Source: Sinorhizobium psoraleae
GTDB taxonomy: Bacteria; Pseudomonadota; Alphaproteobacteria; Rhizobiales; Rhizobiaceae
Length of the DNA stretch: 64,000 nt
Assembly: GCF_013283645.1 (NCBI RefSeq)
Contig: NZ_JABEKV010000003.1
Coordinates: 186,001 to 250,000 of the forward strand
Direction of reading: 5' to 3'
A program made the position numbers and the translations under genes. The first letter of the stretch is position 1. Each line of letters begins with the position of its first letter. The notes below the pieces were generated by a model. It was not told the DNA's origin. It searched no databases and worked only from the letters and a program-made list of their open reading frames with translations. Positions 36,975 to 45,417 of the stretch are shown here, one piece after another.

Positions 36975-37901
36975 TTGAAAAACCATGCCATCAAGTTTCG
37001 CCATCTGCAGACATTTGTCGAGGTCGCGCGCCAGAAGAGCGTGATGAAAGCGGCCGGAATCTTGCATGTCAGTCAGCCGGCGGTTACCAAGACGATCCGC
37101 GAACTGGAGGAGGTGCTGGGCGTCGCCGTGTTCGAGCGCGAGGGGCGCGGCATCAGGATCACCCGCTATGGCGAGGTCTTTCTCCGCCATGCCGGTGCCG
37201 CGCTGACAGCGCTCAGGCAGGGGCTCGACTCGGTCTCGCAGGAACGGTCCGGCGAAGGTCCGCCGATCCGGATCGGGGCGCTGCCGACCGTTTCCACCCG
37301 CATCATGCCCCGCGCCATGGCGCTCTTTCTGAAGGAGGAAACCGGCACCCGCACCAAGATCGTCACCGGAGAAAACGCGGTGCTGCTTGAACAGTTGCGC
37401 GTCGGCGACCTGGACCTTGTCGTCGGCAGGCTCGCCGCACCCGAAAAGATGACCGGCTTTTCCTTCGAGCACCTCTATTCCGAACAGGTGGTCTTGGCTG
37501 TACGCCCAGGCCATCCGCTCATCGCTGGCAAGCAATCGATCTTCGCTCATCTCGGGGACTATCCCGTTCTGATGCCCACCCGTGCTTCGATCATTCGTCC
37601 CTTCGTCGAGCGGCTCCTGATTGCGAACGGCATTGCCAGCCTGCCGAACCAGATCGAGACCGTCTCCGATTCCTTCGGCCGCGCCTTCGTGCGCTCGAGC
37701 GACGCGATCTGGATCATCTCGGCCGGCGTCGTTGCGACGGATATCGACGACGGCCTGCTGGCGACTTTGCCGATCGACACCAGCGAGACCAAGGGGCCGG
37801 TCGGGCTCACCATGCGCACCGACGCGATCCCGTCCTTGCCGCTCGCCATCCTGATACAGACCATCCGCGAGGCGGCCGAAGAGGCGATGCCGACTGGCTG
37901 A
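36975..37901 (+). CDS. pcaQ: PcaQ, LysR-type activator of the pca operon, 5' end replaced
   Basis: A 308-residue LysR protein that matches rhizobial PcaQ, which activates pcaDCHGB in response to 3-carboxy-muconate. The HTH reads IKFRHLQTFVEVARQKSVMK, then LHVSQPAVTKTIRELEEVLG; the effector domain begins PPIRIGALPTVSTRIMPRAM and contains VVGRLAAPEKMTGFSFEHLY. The native first codons (MVDAR) are missing here and remain beside pcaD at 1945. The only plausible start is a TTG at 36975 (adding MKNHA), since an in-frame stop lies at 36948 and the next ATG falls inside the HTH. No clear ribosome site precedes it, so expression may be poor. Confidence 0.85.
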   Translation: MKNHAIKFRHLQTFVEVARQKSVMKAAGILHVSQPAVTKTIRELEEVLGVAVFEREGRGIRITRYGEVFLRHAGAALTALRQGLDSVSQERSGEGPPIRIGALPTVSTRIMPRAMALFLKEETGTRTKIVTGENAVLLEQLRVGDLDLVVGRLAAPEKMTGFSFEHLYSEQVVLAVRPGHPLIAGKQSIFAHLGDYPVLMPTRASIIRPFVERLLIANGIASLPNQIETVSDSFGRAFVRSSDAIWIISAGVVATDIDDGLLATLPIDTSETKGPVGLTMRTDAIPSLPLAILIQTIREAAEEAMPTG

Positions 37902-37986
37902 ACGCTGTGCCAGGAAGCGGCGCTTTACTTTCACCGACCGATCGCGAGAATTCCCGGCACCGGCGTTTTCATCCCTGTCGTCCGTC

Positions 37987-38517
37987 ATGTCCGAAACAGA
38001 ACTGCAGCTCGAAGATTTCGCGGAAGACCATGCCCGGGACCTGCCGAGCTGGTTCCCGACACTGCAATCGCTCATCCAGTGGGGCGGACCGGATGTCCGC
38101 TTTCCGCTCGACAAGCGACAGATCGAGGCGATGGTCGCCGAAACTGCCGGCTCGGAGCCGAAGCGCTGGATCTTTTCCTGCGTCGCGCGAGGCGCCGTTG
38201 CGGGCCATGCACAGGTCGCCCTCGACTGGCGGAACGGCGTCGCGCGCCTCGCCCGGATCGCGGTCAATCCGCTCTTTCGCGGCCAGGGGCTCGCCCGTCC
38301 CTTCCTGCGGCTCGTCGTTCAGCGTGTCTTTGCAGCTCCCGCATTCGAGCGGCTGGAACTCAACGTCTATACCTTCAACAGCGCGGCGATCCGCACCTAT
38401 CTCAGCCTCGGTTTCATCGAGGAAGGCGTACGCCGCTCGTCGGTGAAGGTCGGCGACGAACGCTGGGACACCGCAATGTATGGCCTGCTGCGCAGCGATC
38501 TGGCCGACATTCAGTAG
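37987..38517 (+). CDS. GNAT-family N-acetyltransferase
   Basis: A 176-residue acetyltransferase. The acetyl-CoA-binding motif A is visible as RLARIAVNPLFRGQGLARPF, followed by motif B (LELNVYTFNSAAIRTYLSLG). The pattern FIEEGVRRSSVKVGDERWDT resembles RimJ/RimL-type or amino-acid-derived GNATs. It starts 85 bp after pcaQ on the same strand. The acceptor substrate is not known. Confidence 0.87.
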   Translation: MSETELQLEDFAEDHARDLPSWFPTLQSLIQWGGPDVRFPLDKRQIEAMVAETAGSEPKRWIFSCVARGAVAGHAQVALDWRNGVARLARIAVNPLFRGQGLARPFLRLVVQRVFAAPAFERLELNVYTFNSAAIRTYLSLGFIEEGVRRSSVKVGDERWDTAMYGLLRSDLADIQ

Positions 38518-38633
38518 GACGACTCGACGGAGCAGTGATGCCGCCTGCAGCCTGTCGCGCACCTGGAGTATTTCCACCAGAGGGTAACTAGGGGGTGGCA
38601 CCCCGGCAATGGCGGCATTGCGCCGCGTCTTTG

Positions 38634-40379
38634 CTAATACCCTCTCGCCGCGCCCGCCCCGATGCGGCTGTCGACGGCCCCGTTATAGCGGGCGCCGCCG
38701 CCGGCCTCGATCTCCGTCAGGTTTTCGCCGCCGACGAGGATGCCGGTCGCCTGTCCCCAGATCATCCAGTTTTCGTCGATCTCAACGTCATGGCCCATGG
38801 CGGCGAGAAGCTTGCGGGTATCCGGCGAGAGCGCATAGGGCTCCATGAACACCTTGTCCGGCAGCCATTGATGGTGGAGGCGCGGCGCGTCGACTGCTTC
38901 CTGAATGTTCATGCCGTGGTCGATAACGTTGATGATCGCCTCGAGCGTGATGGTGATGATACGCGCGCCGCCGGGGCTGCCGATCACCATGAAGGGCTTG
39001 CCGTCCTTGGAGATGATCGTCGGGCTCATCGACGAGAGCGGCGTCTTGCCCGGCGCGATCGCGTTCGCCTCGCCCTGGACGAGACCATAGAGATTGGGCG
39101 CGCCGGGCTTGGCGGTAAAATCGTCCATTTCGTTGTTGAGCAGGATCCCGGTTCCGGGTGCCACCACACCCGCACCGAAGGAGCCGTTCAGCGTATAGGT
39201 GACGGCGACCGCATTGCCCTCGTCGTCGATGATCGAATAGTGGGTCGTTTCCTTGCTTTCGGTGAAACCTGCCGGCATCAGCGCCTGTGAGACGCCGGCC
39301 CTGAAGGGTTCGATCTTCTCGCGGATCTCCTTGGCATAGGCCTTGTCGACGAGCTTGCTCACAGGGTTTTCGACAAAGTCCGGATCGCCGAGCGCCGTGT
39401 TGCGGTCCACATAGGCGTGCCGCATGGCCTCGATCATGGCATGGACCGTCTCCGCCGAACCGTAGCCGAGATAGGAGAGCGGATAGCCCTCGAGGATGTT
39501 GAGGATCTCGCAGATGATGACGCCGCCCGACGACGGCGGCGGCGAGGAAACGATGTCATAGCCGCGGTAGTTGCATTTCACCGGTTCCAGCTCGCGAACG
39601 GCATATTGCTCGAAGTCCTTCTTGGCGAGGATGCCGCCTTTTTCCACGCTCGCCTTGACGATCGCGTCGGCGATCGCACCCTTGTAGAAGGCGTCCGGCC
39701 CCTTCTCGGAAATGCTCAGAAGCGAGGCGGCGAGATCGGCCTGGATCAGCTTTTCGCCGACCGCGAAGGGCTTGCCGTCCGGTTTCAGAAAGATCGCCGC
39801 TGCCGCCGGGTCCTTTGCCAACCTCTCGGTTTTACCGTCGAAAGAGTCGACGTCGCCCTGCTCCAGAACGAAGCCTTCCTTGGCGAGCTTGATCGCCGGC
39901 GCAATCAGTTCCTCGAGCGGGCGCGTGCCATAGCGGCTGCGCGCGTACTCGAAACCCATCACCGGGCCGGGCACCCCGACGGCCAGATAGCCATTGGTGC
40001 TCAAGCCTTTGACGAGATTGCCCTTGTCGTCGAGATACATGGATTTGGTGGCGGCGAGTGGCGCACGTTCGCGAAAGTCGAGAAAGGTGGTCTTGCCGTC
40101 CTTGAAACGGATGGTCATGAAGCCGCCGCCGCCGATATTGCCGGCGGTCGGATAGACGACGGCGAGCGCATAGCCGACGGCAACCGCCGCGTCGACCGCG
40201 TTGCCGCCCCTTTTCAGGACTTCCACGCCGATGTCGGAGGCGAGATGCTGGGCGGTAACGACCATGCCGTGCTCGGCTTTGATCGGCTCCGGCGACGCCG
40301 CCCGGGCCCTCCACGGTGAAACCGCGATAAGCGCGAATATCAAAGCAAGGGACAGGCTCTTCAAGCTCAGATAGCGCAT
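38634..40379 (-). CDS. ggt: Gamma-glutamyltransferase (periplasmic)
   Basis: A 581-residue precursor of the N-terminal-nucleophile hydrolase that cleaves or transfers the gamma-glutamyl group of glutathione. A signal peptide covers residues 1-28 (LKSLSLALIFALIAVSPWRA, cut after ARA). The autoprocessing Thr is in ESKETTHYSIIDDEGN. Other family segments are GGNAVDAAVAVGYALAVVYP, SPPPSSGGVIICEILNILEG, LLNNEMDDFTAKPG and PLSSMSPTII with GSPGGARIITITLEAI. GGAGGAAAGC lies just before the ATG at 40379; upstream frame extensions are non-coding. Confidence 0.95.
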   Translation of the reverse strand: MRYLSLKSLSLALIFALIAVSPWRARAASPEPIKAEHGMVVTAQHLASDIGVEVLKRGGNAVDAAVAVGYALAVVYPTAGNIGGGGFMTIRFKDGKTTFLDFRERAPLAATKSMYLDDKGNLVKGLSTNGYLAVGVPGPVMGFEYARSRYGTRPLEELIAPAIKLAKEGFVLEQGDVDSFDGKTERLAKDPAAAAIFLKPDGKPFAVGEKLIQADLAASLLSISEKGPDAFYKGAIADAIVKASVEKGGILAKKDFEQYAVRELEPVKCNYRGYDIVSSPPPSSGGVIICEILNILEGYPLSYLGYGSAETVHAMIEAMRHAYVDRNTALGDPDFVENPVSKLVDKAYAKEIREKIEPFRAGVSQALMPAGFTESKETTHYSIIDDEGNAVAVTYTLNGSFGAGVVAPGTGILLNNEMDDFTAKPGAPNLYGLVQGEANAIAPGKTPLSSMSPTIISKDGKPFMVIGSPGGARIITITLEAIINVIDHGMNIQEAVDAPRLHHQWLPDKVFMEPYALSPDTRKLLAAMGHDVEIDENWMIWGQATGILVGGENLTEIEAGGGARYNGAVDSRIGAGAARGY

Positions 40380-40414
40380 GCTTTCCTCCGGCGACTGGAA
40401 TGATTGCCCGCTCT

Positions 40415-40515
40415 TGCATGATTCCTTAAATCCGAATCGATTTAAGGACAAAATCATGCAGCAATTCAAAGCGCTACAGCAACCTTTGCGCGTGATTGGA
40501 CGCGCGGCGCTGTAG
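40415..40515 (-). repeat. RIME1-like intergenic mosaic element
   Basis: Two palindromes make up the element. CCTTAAATC/GATTTAAGG lies at 40424-40447, and a larger one is bounded by CTACAGC (40474-40480) and GCTGTAG (40509-40515) with inner CGCG arms. The order and sequence match the copy at 50553-50660 in reverse orientation. It fills the space between the ggt start and the sulfite-oxidase-like gene stop. Confidence 0.75.
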
Positions 40516-40580
40516 ATGATGCCTTCAACCGATGACTGTAGCAGCAAAATTCACCGGTTGCACTCAGGAAGGGGCCCGCA

Positions 40581-41243
40581 TCAATCGCCGGAATAGCGCT
40601 CCTCGCGCCAAGGATCCCCGCGCATGTGATAACCGTTCCGCTCCCAGAAGCCGGCCATGTCGGCAGCGCGAAAATCGATCCGCCTCAGCCACTTGGCACT
40701 TTTCCAGAGGTAGAGGTGCGGTACGATGAGGCGCAGCGGACCGCCATGGGCGCGGCTGATCGGAGCGCCTTCCCAACTTGTCGCGAGGATCGCGTCTTCT
40801 GCGGCAAAATCGACGAGCGGAAGATTGGTAGTATAGCCGTCATAGCTCGTCAGTACGACGTATTCTGCCTCGGCCTTTGGCATCACACGGTCGAGCAGGT
40901 CGCGGGTCAGCACGCCCTGCCAGCGATTGTCGTAACGCGACCAGGTCGTGACGCAATGTATGTCGGAGAGACTGTCGCTCCGCGGCAACGACTGAAACGC
41001 CGCCCAGTCGAGCGACAGCGGGTTCTCGATGAGGCCCGTCAGGTCAAGCCGCCACGTCTCCAGCACGATGTGCGGCTGCTGCCCGAGATCCAGAACCGGC
41101 CAGTCCTTGACGAGGTGCTGGCCGGGGGGCAGACGGTCGGTCTCCGGACGTGCGACGCGCCCGGTCAGGAACTTGCCATCCGCCGCCCAGCGCCGTTTGG
41201 TGGAGGTCAGTTTCGTCTCCAGTACCGGTTCGTCCTCGGCCAT
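40581..41243 (-). CDS. Sulfite oxidase-like molybdopterin protein (YuiH type)
   Basis: A 220-residue protein with a single oxidoreductase molybdopterin-binding domain. The Mo-coordinating Cys is in SLSDIHCVTTWSRYDNRWQG, and the rest of the fold is seen in YVVLTSYDGYTTNLPL, ISRAHGGPLRLIVPHLYLWK and KWLRRIDFRAADMAGFWERN. It has no signal peptide and no heme domain, so it is the minimal cytoplasmic type whose substrate is unknown. No partner cytochrome gene is adjacent. Confidence 0.88.
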   Translation of the reverse strand: MAEDEPVLETKLTSTKRRWAADGKFLTGRVARPETDRLPPGQHLVKDWPVLDLGQQPHIVLETWRLDLTGLIENPLSLDWAAFQSLPRSDSLSDIHCVTTWSRYDNRWQGVLTRDLLDRVMPKAEAEYVVLTSYDGYTTNLPLVDFAAEDAILATSWEGAPISRAHGGPLRLIVPHLYLWKSAKWLRRIDFRAADMAGFWERNGYHMRGDPWREERYSGD

Positions 41244-41679
41244 GATGCACCCGCCCGTCGATTTTTTTATTTCTGAGGCCGATTTGAGGCTCGAAAGGCC
41301 GCGGCGTCAAGCAAGCGGTTCGGGTGTCTGCCATACCCGTTCGAGCTAACTCGGCCGGGTGAGTTCATTGACTATCCACTTCCGCCATGACACTCTCTGC
41401 TGCAGTGCAGCAATGCTGCACACCTGTCTCGTACGGTCACCCTGCTCGGTGGAGGACTGTTTTCTTGCGGCCGGATGAACACCTCTTCGGAAACGCGCGC
41501 GCACTCGCGCCAGCCCGGTGGCCTTCGCCCACGCGCGGCCTGATATCGCAGGTTGCGCCCACCCAGGAGCGACCGACCCAACAATTGCCGTCATTCTGGG
41601 GTTGATGCCTTTCGCCTCGCCCGTTCGGGTGAGACGCCAGCGGTCACGGTGAAACGTCTCTATGAAGGAGAACAGTGGT
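41244..41679. other. Intergenic region upstream of the polysaccharide genes
   Basis: These 436 bases separate the divergent molybdo-enzyme and glycosyltransferase genes. They hold a perfect palindrome at 41405-41421 and no coding frame that I can support. Transcription control of the polysaccharide operon is expected here. Confidence 0.5.
41405..41421. promoter_or_regulatory. 17-bp palindrome upstream of the polysaccharide operon
   Basis: GTGCAGCA-A-TGCTGCAC is perfectly symmetric and overlaps a second inverted repeat (GCTGCAG/TGCAGC) directly before it. It lies about 260 bp before the glycosyltransferase start. It may be an operator or an RNA hairpin in a long leader; the binding factor is unknown. 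Confidence 0.4.
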
Positions 41680-42765
41680 ATGAAAGTTCTGTTTGCCGGC
41701 GGAAACGGTTATTATCCGGAGTTCAGCGGCGGCGTTCAGTCGAGCACGCACCACCTCGTCCAGCAATTGCGCGACCGTGGTCACGAGGCCGGCGTATTGG
41801 CCGCATTATTCGGCGACGGCATGTTCGGCTTCAAGGCGCGCGTCAGGCTCAAGTTGTCCGGGGAGCGCGGCGTCATGGACAGCTTTCCGGGCTATCCCGT
41901 CGTTCGCGCCTGGCATCCCTGGGAGGCAGCAAGTTTCGCCGTCAACAAGCTCCGCCCCGACGTTGCGGTTGTGCAGTGCCACAAATCGGTCCCGATCGGA
42001 AAGGCGCTGCAGGTGCACAATGTGCCGCTGGTCATCTATCTTAGAAACGTCGAGTTTCACGAACTCGCGGGCGATCTCAGGGAACTGACCGGCGCCTACT
42101 ACATCGCCAATTCGGAATTCACCGCCCGCACCTACAAGCAGAAATACGGCATCGATTCGGTGGTCATCCCGCCGACGATCAATCCCGAAACCTACAAAAC
42201 GCCGACGACGCGAAACTACGTGACCTTCATCAACCCCTACAAGGAAAAGGGATTCGAGCTGGCGGTCCGCATCGCCGAACAATGCCCCGACATTCCTTTC
42301 CTGTTCGTCGAAAGCTGGAAGCTCGCCGACGACCATCGGGCAGAGATCGAGAAGATCATCGCGCCGTTGAAGAACGTGCGGCTCGAAAACCGCACCAGCG
42401 ATATGAAGACCGTTTATGGGCGAACGAAGATCCTGCTTGCGCCGAGCAAATGGGAAGAGGCTTGGGGACGCGTGGCGTCCGAAGCCCATTGCAGCGGTAT
42501 TCCGGTCGTCGGATCGACGCGCGGCGGATTGCCGGAGGCAATCGGCGAAGGCGGCATCCTTCTCGACCACGATGGACCGCTCGAAGAATGGACCGGAGCG
42601 ATCCGCCGCCTCTGGAGCGACGATGCCGAATACGAACGGCTGTCGGCGGCCGCCTCGAAATTCGCCGCGCGCCCGCTCATGCAGCCTGAACGCCAGTTTG
42701 CGGCCTTTCTCGAGGTCCTGGATCGCGCTGCCGCGAGCCGCCTCTCTGCACTCAAGGCTTCTTGA
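41680..42765 (+). CDS. Glycosyltransferase family 4 protein
   Basis: A 361-residue GT-B retaining glycosyltransferase. The N-terminal acceptor domain begins MKVLFAGGNGYYPEFSGGVQ with a Gly-rich loop. The C-terminal donor domain has LLAPSKWEEAWGRVASEAHC then GIPVVGSTRGGLPEAIGEGG, the GT4 nucleotide-sugar region with the E-x7-E spacing. No membrane helix is seen, so it would act at the inner face of the membrane on a lipid-linked sugar. AAGGAG precedes the ATG at 41680. It is the first gene of a three-gene plus-strand operon. Confidence 0.9.
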   Translation: MKVLFAGGNGYYPEFSGGVQSSTHHLVQQLRDRGHEAGVLAALFGDGMFGFKARVRLKLSGERGVMDSFPGYPVVRAWHPWEAASFAVNKLRPDVAVVQCHKSVPIGKALQVHNVPLVIYLRNVEFHELAGDLRELTGAYYIANSEFTARTYKQKYGIDSVVIPPTINPETYKTPTTRNYVTFINPYKEKGFELAVRIAEQCPDIPFLFVESWKLADDHRAEIEKIIAPLKNVRLENRTSDMKTVYGRTKILLAPSKWEEAWGRVASEAHCSGIPVVGSTRGGLPEAIGEGGILLDHDGPLEEWTGAIRRLWSDDAEYERLSAAASKFAARPLMQPERQFAAFLEVLDRAAASRLSALKAS

Positions 42766-42775
42766 GACCGGCAAA

Positions 42776-43957
42776 ATGCGCGTCGGTTTCATAGTCGGTC
42801 AGTTTCCGTCGCTTTCGGAAACCTTCGTCGTCGGCCAGATGGCCGGCCTCTTGCGACGCGGCTTCACGGTCGATGTCGTCTGTAACGGGATCTCGGACTA
42901 TAATTTCGCGGATCGCAAGCAGGAGCCGCTTGCGACGCTTCTCGCACGAACCCGCGACTGGTGGGGTGCGGCGGCGCGCACGCGTCCGACCGTCGGGCGC
43001 CTGCCGGCGAGACTTCGCGACAAGGTCTCCACCGCACTCGACCTGTCGTCGGTCGCTCGCCTGAACGAATGCGACGTCGTCGTCGCTCATTTCGGACATA
43101 ACGGCGCCCGCGCCGCGCGGCTAAAGAAATGGAAGAGGCTGAAACCTCCGATCGTCACGATCTTCCACGGCTACGACGTCGGCGTCCCGCTGCGCGAGCG
43201 TGGCCTCAGCCGATACAATGACCTCTTCGAACACGGCACTCTCAACCTGACCGTGAACGACTATTTCCGCCGCGTTCTCGTGGACGCCGGGGCGCCGCAA
43301 GCCAAGGTCGCCGTGCACCATATGGGGATCGATCTGCGAAACATTTCCTATGGATGGAGATCCTGGCGCGGCGTGCCGCTGCAATTGATTTCCGTATGTC
43401 GCTTGGCCGAGAAAAAGGGTGTGGAATACGCGCTGCGCGCGCTCGCACGAGTTCGTGCCGACGCGCCGGAACTCGACTGGCACTACACGATCATCGGAGA
43501 CGGCCCTTTGCGGCAAAAACTCGAGGCGCTGGCTTCCGAACTCGACATCGCCGGTCGCGTTTCCTTCCTCGGCAGCCTTGCCCACAAGGACGTCAAGCAA
43601 TGGCTCCGGCGCTCCCACGCCTTCGTGCTGCCGAGCGTCACCGCCAAGAACGGCGATGTCGAAGGCATTCCCGTGGCGCTGATGGAGGCCATGGCAGCCG
43701 GTTTGACGGTGGTGAGTTCCAATCACTCCGGCATTCCGGAACTGGTCGAGGATCAGGTGACGGGCTTCCTCGCTGACGAAAAGGACGTCGGGACGCTCGC
43801 GCACCGGCTGCGCTTCGTCGCGGAGCATCCCGAGCAATGCGAGCGCATAGCGCTGCAAGCAAGAAAGAAGGTCGAGGCCGAATTCGACATGGAGGCACTC
43901 GACAACGATTTCGCCGAAATCGTCAGTCGGTTCGCCGGAGCGAGGCAAGTCGCTTGA
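42776..43957 (+). CDS. Glycosyltransferase, colanic-acid WcaL-like GT4
   Basis: A 393-residue GT4 enzyme. The start is MRVGFIVGQFPSLSETFVVG, a hallmark of the WcaL/AmsK group, with IVTIFHGYDVGVPLRERG and LISVCRLAEKKGVEYALRAL. The donor-site Glu pair is in KNGDVEGIPVALMEAMAAGL and GIPELVEDQVTGFLAD. It begins 10 bp after the previous gene. It would add a sugar to a growing exopolysaccharide repeat unit. The stop overlaps the TTG start of the flippase gene. Confidence 0.9.
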   Translation: MRVGFIVGQFPSLSETFVVGQMAGLLRRGFTVDVVCNGISDYNFADRKQEPLATLLARTRDWWGAAARTRPTVGRLPARLRDKVSTALDLSSVARLNECDVVVAHFGHNGARAARLKKWKRLKPPIVTIFHGYDVGVPLRERGLSRYNDLFEHGTLNLTVNDYFRRVLVDAGAPQAKVAVHHMGIDLRNISYGWRSWRGVPLQLISVCRLAEKKGVEYALRALARVRADAPELDWHYTIIGDGPLRQKLEALASELDIAGRVSFLGSLAHKDVKQWLRRSHAFVLPSVTAKNGDVEGIPVALMEAMAAGLTVVSSNHSGIPELVEDQVTGFLADEKDVGTLAHRLRFVAEHPEQCERIALQARKKVEAEFDMEALDNDFAEIVSRFAGARQVA

Positions 43958-45417
43958 ACGCAGAAAACATCCAATTCGGTCGCCTCGCGCTTCGCGGCGG
44001 GCTGGTGACAGGTGGCGCCCAGGCCATTCGTATGGTCGTTCAGTTCGTCTCCGTCATCGTGCTCGCGCGTTTGCTCGCGCCGGAAGACTTCGGCCTCGTC
44101 GCATCGGTCAGCCCGATCGTCGCCTTCGTCGGGCTTTTTCAGAATCTTGGGCTTCAACAGGCGGTTATCCAGCGCAAGGAGATCGGAGAGAGAGAGCTCA
44201 ATCAGGTCTTCTGGATAAGTACCCTCGTCGGCCTCGTCTGCACCCTGGTTGTCGTCGCCCTCTCGCCCGCGATCGCCTTTTTCTACGGCGACCAGCGCAT
44301 GACGGCCATTGCGATTGCCGCCGCGCTGCCGCTGTTGCTCGGCAGCCTGGCTGCCCTTCCGCTCGCCTTGATGAACCGGCATCTCAAATTCGGACAATTG
44401 GCATTGAACGATGTCTACGCTGCGGTCGTGGGCCTTCTGGTCACCGCAACGGCCGCCTATCTCGGGATGGGCTACTGGTCGCTTGTCATCGGGCCGGCGG
44501 CGTCTGCCGCCATCGCGCTCCTGGCGGCGTGGTGGGCGACGCGCTGGATGCCCGGCCGGCCGGCATTTGCAATCGACCGCGACATCATCTCGTTCGGCGC
44601 CAATCTCACCGGCTTCAACCTCGTCAACTTCTTCTCGCGCAATCTCGACAACGTCCTGATCGGCAAGTTTTCCGGACCGATCGAGCTCGGCTATTACGAC
44701 CGCGCCTACAAGCTTCTCCTGTTTCCGCTGCAGAACATCACGCAGCCGCTGTCGCGCGTGATGATCCCGCTGATGAGCCGCATCCAGGAAGACAAGCCCC
44801 GCTTTCGCGATATCTACCTGCGCACAAACTGGTTGCTCGCGGCAGTCACCATGCCCGGCATTGCGGCGGTGACCTCGGCCGCAGAGCCGACCGTCAGCAT
44901 TCTTTTCGGTGAGCAGTGGCTGCCGGTCGCCCCGATCTTCGCATGGCTCGGCATCGCGAGCCTGATGCAGCCGGTTTCCAGCACCACCGGTTGGATCTTC
45001 ATCTGCCAGGGCGAGACGAAGACGATGTTCCGCTGGGGCATATACTCGTCGCTGACGACGGTGCTCTCTTTCGTCGTCGGCCTGCAATGGGGGGCGATCG
45101 GCGTCGCGGCCGCCTATGCGATCAGCGGCTACCTCTTGCGCGTTCCAGTACTTGCCTGGCTCCTGCAGCGGGTGGGGCCAGTCTCGGCGATTGATTTCCT
45201 TTACGTCCAGGGCCTCTTTCTCGTGTCGGCCCTGGCCGCCTGGATCTGCTATCGGATGCTGCCGGAAGCGCTGGCGGGTTCATCGGACTTCCTCGCCCTC
45301 GCTTCCGCGATCGGCCTCAACTACGGGCTGGCGCTCGCCTTCGCACTTGCTCTACGCCAGCCGCGCAAAGTCCTGTTCGACGTCCTTTCGAAGGCCATCG
45401 GCGCCATTCGCCGATAG
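43954..45417 (+). CDS. Polysaccharide flippase (Wzx/ExoT-like)
   Basis: A 487-residue membrane protein with about 12-14 helices, of the MOP/PST superfamily. It would flip a lipid-linked oligosaccharide to the periplasm. Characteristic segments are RLLAPEDFGLVASVSPIVAF, NLGLQQAVIQRKEIGEREL, FFSRNLDNVLIGKFSGPIEL and GYYDRAYKLLLFPLQNITQP. A TTG start at 43954 overlaps the upstream stop (TTGA), giving LNAENIQFGRLALRGGLVTG. Its 3' end overlaps the convergent pyruvyltransferase-like gene by 66 bp. No polymerase gene is present. Confidence 0.88.
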   Translation: MNAENIQFGRLALRGGLVTGGAQAIRMVVQFVSVIVLARLLAPEDFGLVASVSPIVAFVGLFQNLGLQQAVIQRKEIGERELNQVFWISTLVGLVCTLVVVALSPAIAFFYGDQRMTAIAIAAALPLLLGSLAALPLALMNRHLKFGQLALNDVYAAVVGLLVTATAAYLGMGYWSLVIGPAASAAIALLAAWWATRWMPGRPAFAIDRDIISFGANLTGFNLVNFFSRNLDNVLIGKFSGPIELGYYDRAYKLLLFPLQNITQPLSRVMIPLMSRIQEDKPRFRDIYLRTNWLLAAVTMPGIAAVTSAAEPTVSILFGEQWLPVAPIFAWLGIASLMQPVSSTTGWIFICQGETKTMFRWGIYSSLTTVLSFVVGLQWGAIGVAAAYAISGYLLRVPVLAWLLQRVGPVSAIDFLYVQGLFLVSALAAWICYRMLPEALAGSSDFLALASAIGLNYGLALAFALALRQPRKVLFDVLSKAIGAIRR

